Origin: DASRVA01 sp050732875
GTDB lineage: Bacteria > Gemmatimonadota > Gemmatimonadetes > JACCXV01 > JAHWKZ01
NCBI GenBank assembly: GCA_050732875.1
Contig: JBOHRQ010000005.1
Span: 13,291 to 77,290, forward strand
Direction: 5' to 3'
Length of the DNA: 64,000 nt
Shown: in pieces, positions 52,540 through 61,340 of the stretch
Numbering within the stretch: position 1 is the stretch's first letter
Layout: the number at the start of each line of letters is the position of its first letter
Translations under genes and position numbers: made by a program
Notes under the pieces: generated by a model
Told to the model about the DNA's origin: nothing
Seen by the model: the letters and a program-made list of their open reading frames with translations, nothing else
The model's database searches: none

Positions 52540-54132
52540 ATGTCGCTGTTGAGCCTCTTTTCGGCCGGGCTGATGGCGCTCTCGTCTGCGCCTGCAGACA
52601 CCGTGCCCCTGTACGACGATCTGGGCGACCATCACTACGAGATCACCTCCGACGTAGCGGCGACCCAGCAGTACTTCGATCAGGGCCTGCGGCTGGTATG
52701 GGGGTTCAACCATGCCGAGGCGATCCGGGCCTTCGCGGAGGCCGCCCGGCTCGATCCCGACTGCGCGATGTGCTGGTGGGGAATCGCCTACTCCTACGGG
52801 CCCAACATCAACGCGCCGATGGACTCGACCAGCGGCGTCGCCGCCTGGGAGGCGATCCAGAAGGCCATCGCTCGCAAGCCCCACGCGAGCGAGAAGGAGG
52901 GGGCGTTCATCGACGCCCTGGCGCAGCGCTACGCCGAGGTCCCACCGGTCGAGCGGGCTGCGCTCGACTCGGCCTGGGCGGGGGCGATGACGGCGGTGGC
53001 CGACCGCTTCCCCGACGACCTCGAGGCGGCGACCGTGGCGGCCGACGCGAGGATGAACCTGAGCCCCTGGAACTACTGGACGCCGGAGGGCGAGCTCCGG
53101 CCGGGGCATGAGAAGACGCTGGCCATGCTCGAGGGCGTGATCGCAGCGGACTCGACCCATCCCGGGGCCTGCCATCTCTACATCCATGCCGTCGAGGCGG
53201 CCCAGCCCGAGAGGGCGGTGGAATGCGCCGAGCGCCTGGCCGGCCTGATGCCAGGAGCGGGACACATCGTGCACATGCCGGCCCACATCTATATCCGCGT
53301 GGGCCGCTACAACGACGCGATCGAGGCCAACATCCACGCCGTCCATACGGACGAGACCTACATCATGGATATTGGGCCGTCGGGGATCTATCCGGCCTTC
53401 TACTACCCGCACAACTATCACTTCCTCTCCTTCGCGGCGACGTTCGCCGGTCGGGCCGACATGGCGATCGAGAACGCCCGCAAGGCGGCGGAGCACATGG
53501 ACCCGGATCTCGCGCGACAGTTCGGCCCCGAGGCGGGCCGGCTGATCGCCCACCCGCAGCTTACGCTGATGGCCTTCGGGCGCTGGGAGGAAACGCTGGC
53601 GGAGCCGATGCCGCCGGCCGACATCCGCTTCGCGTCGGGTCTCGTCCATTACGCGCGCGGCGTCGCGAACGCGGCCCTGGAACGATGGGACGATGCGCAG
53701 GTCGAGCTCGACTCGGTGCGTCAGGTCGCCACCGAGTTCACCGAGGACTGGCCGTCCACGGTCATGCAGGTCGCCGTCCACGCGCTGACCGCGGACATCG
53801 CCTACCGCCAGGGGAATTACGACGAGGCGATCACCCACTACGAAGTGGCGATCGACCTCGAGGACAGCCTGCGGTACACGGAGCCGGCCTACTGGAACCG
53901 GCCGCTCCGGCTCGATCTCGGCGCGGCGCTCCTGGCGGCCGGTCGGGCGGCGGACGCGGAAAGCGTCTATCAGGAGAATCTGGCGCGTTTTCCGGAGAAC
54001 GGCTGGGCGCTCCAGGGCCTGGCTGTGGCGCTCGAGGCAGAGGGCAAGGCCGAGGACGCCGATGCTGTCCGGGCCCGATTCGCGGAGGCGTGGGAGGAAT
54101 CCGACGTGACGCTCACAACGTCGCGTCTGTAG
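52540..54132 (+). CDS. Exported TPR-repeat protein
   Basis: A 530-residue protein with a short hydrophobic leader (LLSLFSAGLMALSSAPAD) and tetratricopeptide repeats: FNHAEAIRAFAEAARLDPDCAMCWWGIAYSYG near the start and GNYDEAITHYEVAIDLEDSL and AADAESVYQENLARFPENGWALQGLAVALEA near the end. Between them are His-rich conserved spots, GACHLYIHAVEA, IVHMPAHIYIRVGRY and FYYPHNYHFLSFAA, known in a widespread family of unknown function. The His spacing might bind metal, but this is not established. Confidence 0.8.
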   Translation: MSLLSLFSAGLMALSSAPADTVPLYDDLGDHHYEITSDVAATQQYFDQGLRLVWGFNHAEAIRAFAEAARLDPDCAMCWWGIAYSYGPNINAPMDSTSGVAAWEAIQKAIARKPHASEKEGAFIDALAQRYAEVPPVERAALDSAWAGAMTAVADRFPDDLEAATVAADARMNLSPWNYWTPEGELRPGHEKTLAMLEGVIAADSTHPGACHLYIHAVEAAQPERAVECAERLAGLMPGAGHIVHMPAHIYIRVGRYNDAIEANIHAVHTDETYIMDIGPSGIYPAFYYPHNYHFLSFAATFAGRADMAIENARKAAEHMDPDLARQFGPEAGRLIAHPQLTLMAFGRWEETLAEPMPPADIRFASGLVHYARGVANAALERWDDAQVELDSVRQVATEFTEDWPSTVMQVAVHALTADIAYRQGNYDEAITHYEVAIDLEDSLRYTEPAYWNRPLRLDLGAALLAAGRAADAESVYQENLARFPENGWALQGLAVALEAEGKAEDADAVRARFAEAWEESDVTLTTSRL

Positions 54133-54172
54133 ACCCGATCCGTCGGGAGGGGCGCCGGTCCGCCTAACCCGG

Positions 54173-54631
54173 CTACCGCGCCTGGACCGTGATCGTCCTG
54201 ACGACCCTGTTGTCCGCCGGGTCGGGGTCGTTCTGATCCACCGCGGTGACCTCGACGGTTACCTGGAGGTCGGCGGCCACGGTGACCCGGGCGGAAGCGG
54301 TCATCGATTCCATTTCGGCACTGATCGTGGCGGTTCCGTCACCGATCGCCGTCACCTTGCCTTCGCCGTCGACGGTGGCCACATCGGGATCGCTCGATCG
54401 CCACGAGAGCCCGCTCCCGGGCGCCAGCGGCTCCCCGTCGCCGTCGGTGACGGCGAGCACCCGCTGGCCGCCGATCGCCCCGAGGACGAAATCAGCCGGA
54501 GACAGGGAGATGCGGTCGGGGACCGTCCCCCCCTGCGTCGCCTCGAACGGCCCCACCCCGGAGCACGATCCCAACCACGCGCAGGCGGCGGTCGCCACGA
54601 CCCACCGCGAGGCCATTGCTCGATCGAGCAT
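54173..54631 (-). CDS. Small Big_2 lipoprotein A (second gene of a duplicated unit)
   Basis: A 152-residue lipoprotein: lipobox ACAWLGSC, then SGVGPFEATQGG, a Big_2 Ig-like domain (about residues 40-115; GGQRVLAVTDGDGEPLAPGSGLSWRSSDPDVATVDGEGKVTAIGDGTATISAE) and a short tail VTVEVTAVDQNDPDPADNRVVRTITV. The tail matches the last strands of a DUF11 domain. AGGAGGAG lies five bases before ATG 54631. Follows adhesin A after 28 bases on the same strand. Confidence 0.78.
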   Translation of the reverse strand: MLDRAMASRWVVATAACAWLGSCSGVGPFEATQGGTVPDRISLSPADFVLGAIGGQRVLAVTDGDGEPLAPGSGLSWRSSDPDVATVDGEGKVTAIGDGTATISAEMESMTASARVTVAADLQVTVEVTAVDQNDPDPADNRVVRTITVQAR

Positions 54632-54659
54632 CGCTACTCCTCCTCTCCGCGTGCGGTCC

Positions 54660-56306
54660 TCAATTCGATCCCCCGCCCGCTACCGTCAAGACCAATGTGA
54701 GGGTCGCGCGCTCATCCGGCGTCAGGCTGCCGACGGACCACACTCCAGTCGCCGCATCGTAGCTCCCCCGGCTGGTGGTCGCTGACGTCAGCGCGAGCCG
54801 GGGCGGGATCCGCTGGGTGAGCTGGACGCCAGTGGCGGTCGCCGGTCCGCCGTTTCTCACCGTGACGACGTAGGCGACATTCTCACCGACCGTCGGCGAG
54901 TCGTCGCTCACCGAGAGCTCGACCTCGAGGTCCGCGCTGCCGGCGGCGAAGGTGACGGTCGCCGTGGCGCCGATGGTCGCTCCGTTGACGGTCCCGGTGA
55001 CCGTCGCCGCTCCAGCGGTGGTGGTGGACCTCAGGGTCGCCGTATACGCGCCGTTTCCGCGGTCGCTGACAGGGCCCAGCGCCCCCAGCGTCGTCGACAG
55101 GGTGACCCTGTCACCGCCCGCGGTGAGCGGCGCCCCGTTCGCGTCGATCAGCAGGACCGTGATCGTCGACACGCTGGAGCCGTCGGCGGGAATCGTGACC
55201 GGGTCGGCGCTGATCCGGCTGTTCGCCGGTGAAGGAGGTGGCGAAGGCGTTGGCGGCGAACCGACCTGGGAGAAAACGACCGTTGCGCTATCATCGATCC
55301 TGGCTCCGTCGACCGTCCCGGTGACGGTGGCCGTCCCCGCCGTTGTGGATGAGGTGAGGCTGGCCGAGTAAATGCCATTTCCCCCGTCCGAGACGGGATC
55401 CAGGGAGCCGAGATCCGTCGTCAGGAGGACGTTGTTCCCGCCGCCGGCGATCGGATTGCCGAACGAGTCCCGGAGCCGCACCGTGATCGTCGAGGTGCTC
55501 GATCCGTCCGCCGGGATCGAGCCGGGGACGGCGGTGACCTCGGACGTCGCGGCCGAAGGCGGGCCCGGGGTGATGATGAAGGCTGCGCTGGTGGCGCCGG
55601 CGAGCGGGCTCGAGGCGGCCCCGAGCGTATAGCTTCCCGTGACCTCCAGCGACAGGTCGTCGAAGGTGGCCACCCCGCTCGCCGCCGGCCGGGTGAGGGT
55701 GCCCTGGAGCAGGCCGCTGGAGGGGCCCGAGACCTTCGCAATCGTGATGCTCCCCCCGAACGACGTATCGGTCTCGCCGTCGGAATCGACGGCGCGGACG
55801 GTGACGGCCGGGGAGATCGTCGCGCCGGCCGGGGCATCAGCCGGCTGCTGCCCGAACTCGAGCCGCACGGCGTCGTCGTCATCGTCGTCCTCATCCCCGA
55901 CATCGAAGGCCGCGCTCGTCGCGCTTGCGAGCCCGTTGGCGGTCGCCCGCAGGGTGTACCCCTCTCCGGCCTCGTTGACGGACAGGTTGTCGAAGGTGGC
56001 CAGGCCGTTGACGGGGTCGTCCTGCTTCCGGCCCCCGAGCGAGGCTCCGCCGGGGTTGGAGAGCAGCGCCACATTGATGCGCGAGGTGAACGAGGCGACG
56101 CGGTTTCCCGCGGCGTCCACCGCCTCGACGGTGACCGCCGGGTCGATGGGCTCTCCCACTGCCACGTCGGTGGGCTCCTGTACGAAGCGCAGGCCGGTCG
56201 CGGTCTGGGCGCGGAGCCCGGAAACCGGCAGGAACACGGGGATGAGGCACCCGAGGACGAGCGCCCAGCGCCCCGGAGGATGGGCCACCGGGGGAGTCAT
56301 GACCAT
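54660..56306 (-). CDS. Big-domain surface adhesin A with truncated C-terminal DUF11 domain
   Basis: About 548 residues: signal peptide (WALVLGCLIPVFLPVSGLRAQ), then about four Ig-like repeats, two of filamin/Big type (LRFVQEPTDVAVGEPIDPAVTVEAVDAAGN... and LEFGQQPADAPAGATISPAVTVRAVDSDGE) and two invasin-like (IPADGSSTSTITVRLRDSFGNPIAGGGNNVLLTTDLGSL...TVTGTVDGARIDDSATVVF). A Pro/Ser linker separates them. The last domain begins SADLEVELSVSDDSPTVGENVAYVVTVRNGGPATATGVQLTQRIPP and is a DUF11 cut short after ATLTLVLTVAGGGSN. Start ATG 56306; ATG 56300 is an alternative. Confidence 0.78.
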   Translation of the reverse strand: MVMTPPVAHPPGRWALVLGCLIPVFLPVSGLRAQTATGLRFVQEPTDVAVGEPIDPAVTVEAVDAAGNRVASFTSRINVALLSNPGGASLGGRKQDDPVNGLATFDNLSVNEAGEGYTLRATANGLASATSAAFDVGDEDDDDDDAVRLEFGQQPADAPAGATISPAVTVRAVDSDGETDTSFGGSITIAKVSGPSSGLLQGTLTRPAASGVATFDDLSLEVTGSYTLGAASSPLAGATSAAFIITPGPPSAATSEVTAVPGSIPADGSSTSTITVRLRDSFGNPIAGGGNNVLLTTDLGSLDPVSDGGNGIYSASLTSSTTAGTATVTGTVDGARIDDSATVVFSQVGSPPTPSPPPSPANSRISADPVTIPADGSSVSTITVLLIDANGAPLTAGGDRVTLSTTLGALGPVSDRGNGAYTATLRSTTTAGAATVTGTVNGATIGATATVTFAAGSADLEVELSVSDDSPTVGENVAYVVTVRNGGPATATGVQLTQRIPPRLALTSATTSRGSYDAATGVWSVGSLTPDERATLTLVLTVAGGGSN

Positions 56307-56396
56307 GCGAAATATGATACGGCGCTTGGAACCCCGCACCCTCCAGACTCCGTACGGCGTGGCTCCGACCGAGGGGCCGGGGGGAAGGTCGCTCGG

Positions 56397-56822
56397 CTAC
56401 GGGGCCGTGACGGTGATCGTCGTGACGATCCGGTTGTCGGAGAGATTCGAATCGGATTGATCGGCGGCGGTCACCTCGACGGTGGTCTCGATCGCCGCCG
56501 CGACGGTGACCGCGGCCGTGGCCTCTTCATCCCCCAGCGTGGCCGTGATGGTGGCCTGCCCGTCGCCGAACGCGGTGACCATTCCCGATCCGTCGACGGC
56601 AGCCACCCCCGGGTCGCTGCTGCCCCACGACACTCCATTGCCCGGAATCGCTCCCCCGTCGCCGTCGGTGACGCTTAGCTGCCGGCGGGCGCCGATGGCG
56701 CCGAGGACGACCTGGCCAGGGTCGATGGCGATCTCTCCCCTCGGCCCCGAATCGAACGGCCCGACGCCGGAGCAGGTCGCACCGGTCACCAGAGCCGCCA
56801 CGATGACCCATCTCTTGCGCAA
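56397..56822 (-). CDS. Small Big_2 lipoprotein B
   Basis: A 141-residue paralogue of lipoprotein A: lipobox LVTGATC, the same SGVGPF start of the mature protein, a Big_2 domain (GARRQLSVTDGDGGAIPGNGVSWGSSDPGVAAVDGSGMVTAFGDGQATITATLG) and a tail TTVEVTAADQSDSNLSDNRIVTTITV, again resembling the end of a DUF11 domain. Follows adhesin B after 43 bases. Confidence 0.78.
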   Translation of the reverse strand: MRKRWVIVAALVTGATCSGVGPFDSGPRGEIAIDPGQVVLGAIGARRQLSVTDGDGGAIPGNGVSWGSSDPGVAAVDGSGMVTAFGDGQATITATLGDEEATAAVTVAAAIETTVEVTAADQSDSNLSDNRIVTTITVTAP

Positions 56823-56865
56823 GGTCGATCCCTCCTTCCGGACCGCTAAGGCCCGCCGTTCCGCG

Positions 56866-59067
56866 CTAATCCGATGCCGGGTCGAGGACCCGGGCCACGA
56901 CCGTCAGCGTGGCCCGCACACCGTCGGCCAGCATGCCGACCCTCCAGACACCGGTCGCCGATTCGTACTCCCCCTGGCTGGTCGTGGCCGAGACGAACTG
57001 GAGCCGGGGCGGAAGGGCCTGGGTGATCTCGATCCCCGTGGCCTGGTCGGGACCCTGGTTGCTGACCGTCACCACGTAGACGACCTCGTCCCCGATCGCT
57101 GGCGTTTCGTCGCTCACCTCGACTTGGACCACCAGATCCGCGCTCCCGGCCGCGAACGCCACCGTGGCGGTATCGGTGATCGGGGCTCCATTGACGGTGC
57201 CGCTGATCGTGGCCGTTCCCGGAGCGACGGTGGAGCGCAGGGTCGCGGAGTAGGTGCCGTTCCGGTGGTCCAGCACACCGCTCAGTGTTCCGAGGGTCGT
57301 CGAGAGGTTCACGTTGTCGCCGCCTGTCGAGAGCGGCACGCCGTCCGCGTCGCGGAGCCGGACCTCGATCCTGGAAGTGCTGCTGCCGTCCGCGGGGATC
57401 GAGACGGGATCGGCCGTGATCGAGCTCGTGGAAGGAGAGGCTGCGCCGGCGAGGATGGCGAACGGCGCGCTCGTCGCACTGGCCGCGCCGGAGACCGCGA
57501 ACCGCAGCCGGTAGCCGCTCCCCGAACGGTTGAGCCGCAGGTCGTTGAAGGTCGCGACGCCGTTCTGGAGCGGCTCGACCAGGTCGCCCGACAGGGTGGC
57601 CCCGCCCGGGTTGTTCGCCAGGGAAGCGGTCACGTTGCCGGTGAAATCGATCAGGGTGTTGCCGAGGCCGTCGACGACGCGGACGACGACCGCGGGCGTG
57701 ATGGGCTCGTCGATCGGGGTGTCCTCCGGCTGCACATCCACGTCCAGCGCCGGCTGACCGACCAGCGTGAACGTCACCGTCGCGGTGTCGGTGATGTCCG
57801 CTCCGTTCAGGGTCCCCGAGATCGTGGCGTCGCCGGCGGTGGTGCTGGAGGTCAGGGTCGCCGTGTACGCGCCGTTTCCCGCGAAGGTCACGGGGCCCAG
57901 CGACCCGAGCGTCGTGTCGAGCTGGACGCTAGCGCCGCCTCCGGTCGGAGGGTTCCCGAACGGATCCCGGAGCTGAACCGTGATCGTGGATGTGCTGTTC
58001 CCGTCGGCCGGGATGGAGGTCGGGTCGGCCGTGATCTCCGACGTGGCCAGGGAGGGCGCGGCCGGGGATATCTGGAAGGCGACGCTCGTGTCCTGGGCCA
58101 GCGAGCCGGAGGAGGCGCGGAGCATGTACGTCCCGGCACGCTGGATCGAGAGGTTGTTGAAGGTCGCCAGGCCGCCCGAGGCATTGACGGTGGTCGTGCC
58201 GAGGAGCTGGCCGCCCGAAGGGCCGGTCGCGATCGCCAGCGTGACCGGCCCGTTGAAGTTCGGATCCACGTTGCCGAGGACGTTTTCCGCGCGCACGGTG
58301 ACGGCGGGCGTGATGGTCTGACCCGCCGTCCGGTTGGTCGGCTGCTGCTCGAAGTCGAGCTGGGTCGCCGGCGCTGGAGTGATCTGCACCGTGACGGTGT
58401 CGTCGATGTCATCCCCGCCGACCGTGCCGGATACGGTCGCCGTGCCGGGCGCCGTTCCCGCGGTCAGGGTGGCGGTGTAGGTGCCGTCTCCCTCGTCGGA
58501 AACGGCACTCAGCGATCCGAGCGTGGTGGCCAGGTCGACGTCGGCACCGCCGGTGGTCAGCGGGTTGCCGAACGCGTCCCGGAGCCGAACGGTGATCTGG
58601 GAGGCACTCATCCCGTCGGCGGGGATCGAGGCCTGGCTGGCGGTGATCTCCGACTCGTCGGCGTCCGGGGGACCGGGAGAGATCTGGAAGGCGATGCTGG
58701 TGTCCGATGTGTATCCGCTCGCCTCGGCCAGGAGCGTGTACGTTCCGGCCACTTGGATGCTCAGGTCGTCGAAGCTGACCAGCTCTGAGAGGAGGGTCGA
58801 TTTTATCACGGTTCCGTCCAGCTCTCCGGGACCCGAGGCGATGCTGAGCGTGATGGTCACGAGTACGGCGCCGGGCGCGCGGACGTGGACGAACGGCATG
58901 ATCGTCTGCCCGGCTGCCGTAGCGGTCGGCTCTACCTCGAAGGACAGCGCGGGCTGCGCCCCGAGGTCAGGAACGAGCGGGGAGGCCAGCGACGTGATCA
59001 GGCTGGCCAGGAGACCGATCGCGGCGAGAGTCCCCCGCCCCGGGGGATGGGTTGCCGGGGGAGACAT
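56866..59067 (-). CDS. Big-domain surface adhesin B with truncated C-terminal DUF11 domain
   Basis: About 733 residues, a longer paralogue of adhesin A with five to six Ig-like repeats. After a signal segment (LAAIGLLASLITSLASPLVPDLGAQ) come repeats such as LDFEQQPTNRTAGQTITPAVTVRAENVLGN and the invasin-like IPADGNSTSTITVQLRDPFGNPPTGGGASVQLDTTLGSL. The last domain SADLVVQVEVSDETPAIGDEVVYVVTVSNQGPDQATGIEITQALPPRLQFVSATTSQGEYESATGVWRVGMLADGVRATLTVVARVLDPASD is a DUF11 without its closing strands. ATG 59067 starts the conserved leader; it is divergent from barrel D. Confidence 0.78.
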   Translation of the reverse strand: MSPPATHPPGRGTLAAIGLLASLITSLASPLVPDLGAQPALSFEVEPTATAAGQTIMPFVHVRAPGAVLVTITLSIASGPGELDGTVIKSTLLSELVSFDDLSIQVAGTYTLLAEASGYTSDTSIAFQISPGPPDADESEITASQASIPADGMSASQITVRLRDAFGNPLTTGGADVDLATTLGSLSAVSDEGDGTYTATLTAGTAPGTATVSGTVGGDDIDDTVTVQITPAPATQLDFEQQPTNRTAGQTITPAVTVRAENVLGNVDPNFNGPVTLAIATGPSGGQLLGTTTVNASGGLATFNNLSIQRAGTYMLRASSGSLAQDTSVAFQISPAAPSLATSEITADPTSIPADGNSTSTITVQLRDPFGNPPTGGGASVQLDTTLGSLGPVTFAGNGAYTATLTSSTTAGDATISGTLNGADITDTATVTFTLVGQPALDVDVQPEDTPIDEPITPAVVVRVVDGLGNTLIDFTGNVTASLANNPGGATLSGDLVEPLQNGVATFNDLRLNRSGSGYRLRFAVSGAASATSAPFAILAGAASPSTSSITADPVSIPADGSSTSRIEVRLRDADGVPLSTGGDNVNLSTTLGTLSGVLDHRNGTYSATLRSTVAPGTATISGTVNGAPITDTATVAFAAGSADLVVQVEVSDETPAIGDEVVYVVTVSNQGPDQATGIEITQALPPRLQFVSATTSQGEYESATGVWRVGMLADGVRATLTVVARVLDPASD

Positions 59068-59161
59068 GACTACTGGAAATATCGCGGAACCACGGCTCGC
59101 GTGCACGTTGCCCCTCCGATTGACCGCCCTGGCTGAGGGGCGTACACTGCGGAACGGCCCC

Positions 59162-60559
59162 ATGATCCCTCGAACGGCCCTCGCTTCCGCCCTGTTGCTG
59201 CTCCTGCCGGCGGGTCCCAGGCCGGCGGCCGCCCAGGCCGTCTGGGAGGCCAACGTCCACGCGGCCACCCTGGTCAACGATCTCTTCGAAGAGAGCGGGA
59301 ACGGCGTCCAGGCCGGCGGCCGACTGGTCTACACGACGCCGTGGCGGGTCACCGTGGGCGGGAACTTCGACTGGGCCCGGCTGAGCGACGTCGGGCTGGG
59401 CCTGGTCGACGGAGCGACGGCGGACCTCCTCCTTTTCAGCGGCGAGATCGGGTACGCCGCGCCCCTCTCTCCGCGGGCGGACCTCATGCTGGCGGCGGGA
59501 GTCGGGGGTGTCACCGTCCGTCTGCGGGACGTCTCCTCTTCGACGGCGGAGACCAGCAGCTCGGGCCAGCTCGTTCCGGTAGGGGTCGGGGTCCGGGTCC
59601 GGAACCGGGAGGTCGACGCCTCGTGGGCGTTTCGCGCCGACCTCCGCGACGACATCATCTTCCTGGACATCCTCGACCCGGCGAGCGGCGAAGTCGATCA
59701 GGAGCCGCGACACAACTGGGAGATCTCGGCGGGCGTCTCGCTCCTGTTCGGCGCCCCGCGGCCGATCTCGCCAGGTGCTCGGCCCGCGGATGAGGAACCG
59801 GGCGAGCGGCCGGTCGTGCGCCCGCAGGACCGGCCGGCCGAGCCGGCGGCAGGCGTCCAGGGTGACGCCGACCGGGACGGCGTCCCCGACCGCCTCGATC
59901 GCTGCACCAGAACTCCGGCCGCTCTTGCCGTCGGAGCCACCGGATGCCCGATCGACGTGGATCGCGACGGCGTGCCGGACCGCCGCGTGCCCCAGGCGCG
60001 GCCCGCTCGGCCGCCTGCCGACGAAGAGCCCGAAGCCGGGCAGCCCCCGGCCGAGGCCGCACCGCCCGCGGCGGACGCCCGCGATACGGACCGGGACGGC
60101 GTCCCCGACGTCGCCGACCGCTGCGTCAACACGCCGGAAGGCGCCCTCGTCGACGAGCGGGGCTGCCCGGCGCCTCCGGCGGAGCCGACCCCCGAGCCCG
60201 AGGCACCTGCGGAGGGGGAGGAGAGACCCGCCGAGGAGCCGGCGGCCGGCCAGCCCGACGTCGGTCAGGCGCCTCCGGACGACGCGCCGGCGGAAGCGGC
60301 GGATGCCGCTCCCCCGACCGTCTGCCTGGACGGCCGGCCATGGGATCGCCCGGGGATCACGATCGCATTTGATGGCCGTCTCTGGCAGCAGTTGGGCCCG
60401 CCCGAGCCGATCACGCTCGACAATCTCGTCCCGGTCGGCGAGTTCGACGGCGTGCCCATCTACGTCGCGTCGGTCGCCGACAGGCCGTACCGGGACCTCT
60501 GGGTACCGCGCTGCAGCGGGGCCTATCAGCTGTACGTGGAGGAGGGGAGCGAGGAATGA
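59162..60559 (+). CDS. Outer-membrane barrel protein D with TSP3-like repeats and C-terminal domain
   Basis: A 465-residue relative of barrel C. Signal peptide ASALLLLLPAGPRPAAAQ; barrel strands VWEANVHAATLVND...RVTVGGNFDWARLSD...LMLAAGVGGVTVRLRD...NWEISAGVSLLFG; a Pro/Glu/Ala-rich linker with three Asp-rich TSP3-type units (DADRDGVPDRLDRC, DVDRDGVPDRR, DTDRDGVPDVADRC); then the domain VCLDGRPWDRPGITIAFDGRLWQQLG...VPVGEFDGVPIYVASVADRPYRDLWVPRC seen also at the end of C. ATG 59162 begins the signal peptide; the stop overlaps the following lipoprotein start as ATGA. Confidence 0.82.
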   Translation: MIPRTALASALLLLLPAGPRPAAAQAVWEANVHAATLVNDLFEESGNGVQAGGRLVYTTPWRVTVGGNFDWARLSDVGLGLVDGATADLLLFSGEIGYAAPLSPRADLMLAAGVGGVTVRLRDVSSSTAETSSSGQLVPVGVGVRVRNREVDASWAFRADLRDDIIFLDILDPASGEVDQEPRHNWEISAGVSLLFGAPRPISPGARPADEEPGERPVVRPQDRPAEPAAGVQGDADRDGVPDRLDRCTRTPAALAVGATGCPIDVDRDGVPDRRVPQARPARPPADEEPEAGQPPAEAAPPAADARDTDRDGVPDVADRCVNTPEGALVDERGCPAPPAEPTPEPEAPAEGEERPAEEPAAGQPDVGQAPPDDAPAEAADAAPPTVCLDGRPWDRPGITIAFDGRLWQQLGPPEPITLDNLVPVGEFDGVPIYVASVADRPYRDLWVPRCSGAYQLYVEEGSEE

Positions 60560-61002
60560 GGCGGATCGGGGCCGGATGGGTGTCGAAGACCGCTCTCCTC
60601 GCAGTCCTCGGATGCGGAAGCGGAACGGAGGCGCCTGTCAGCCTCGACACTTCGGATCGGGATCTGCGAATCGCTGTCGCGAGCGGCGACCATCAACGGG
60701 GCCCGGTCGGAACATCGCTGTCCGATCTCCTTGTCGCGCAGGTCACCGACGAGGCCGTCCTTCCCGTGGAGGACGTCCGCGTGCGGTGGGAGGTCGTCGA
60801 GGGCGGGGGGGCGCTCAGCCTGAAGAGGATCCGTACGGACCCCCAGGGCCTGAGCGCTGCGGTCTACTTCCTGGGGGACGAGGTGGGCGAACACGTCGTC
60901 CGCGCGCTCCTCGAAAATGGCGAAGAGGCGCGGTTCACGGTCCTGGCGACCGAGCTTGGCGGAGCGGCGACCCCGGCTTCTGCTGCAGCCGGCGGTCGAT
61001 AG
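60556..61002 (+). CDS. Invasin-type (Big_1-like) lipoprotein
   Basis: A 148-residue lipoprotein: TALLAVLGCGSG gives the lipobox, then one Big_1-like Ig domain (GDHQRGPVGTSLSDLLVAQVTDEAVLPVEDVRVRWEVVEGGGALSLKRIRTDPQGLSAAVYFLGDEVGEHVVRALL, about residues 44-125). It starts inside the stop of barrel D, so the barrel and lipoprotein are probably made together; it may sit beside the barrel at the surface. Confidence 0.72.
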   Translation: MRRIGAGWVSKTALLAVLGCGSGTEAPVSLDTSDRDLRIAVASGDHQRGPVGTSLSDLLVAQVTDEAVLPVEDVRVRWEVVEGGGALSLKRIRTDPQGLSAAVYFLGDEVGEHVVRALLENGEEARFTVLATELGGAATPASAAAGGR

Positions 61003-61172
61003 AACGCCTCCGCCACCGGGCGTTAAACGCCGGCCTCTCCTCCGTTGTTCATGAACCAAAGCGATACTCCGTCGCTCGCCCGGTCCATCCTCCGCGCCGG
61101 GGGGGCGATCCATGCCCGAGCCGTGCACCGCGATCGGATGTTGGCTGGCGCCGATGCGGGATCGGTGAGGGA

Positions 61173-61203
61173 GCCGGGCGGGTTCTCCCGCCCGGCCTAT
61201 TTT
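61173..61203 (+). terminator. Rho-independent terminator after the barrel D operon
   Basis: GCCGGGCGGG and CCCGCCCGGC form a 10-bp perfect stem around TTCT, followed by CTATTTTA. The stretch from 61003 to 61340 holds no convincing gene apart from this hairpin. Confidence 0.88.
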
Positions 61204-61340
61204 AACGGACTTCGCATCCCCGAATCCATGGGTCTGGAACGACCGACCGCGGTGCAGGCCCGATAGCGTCTCCTCCGGGCCCCGCGTAACTTCTCCAAGA
61301 GTTCCGTAGTCCACGGCGCCGTCGAGGAGGAACCGAAGGC

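Noticed and set aside
61050..61266. A 73-codon frame between the barrel D operon and aconitase
   Set aside because: It runs through the terminator hairpin at 61173-61203 and has no recognisable protein features.
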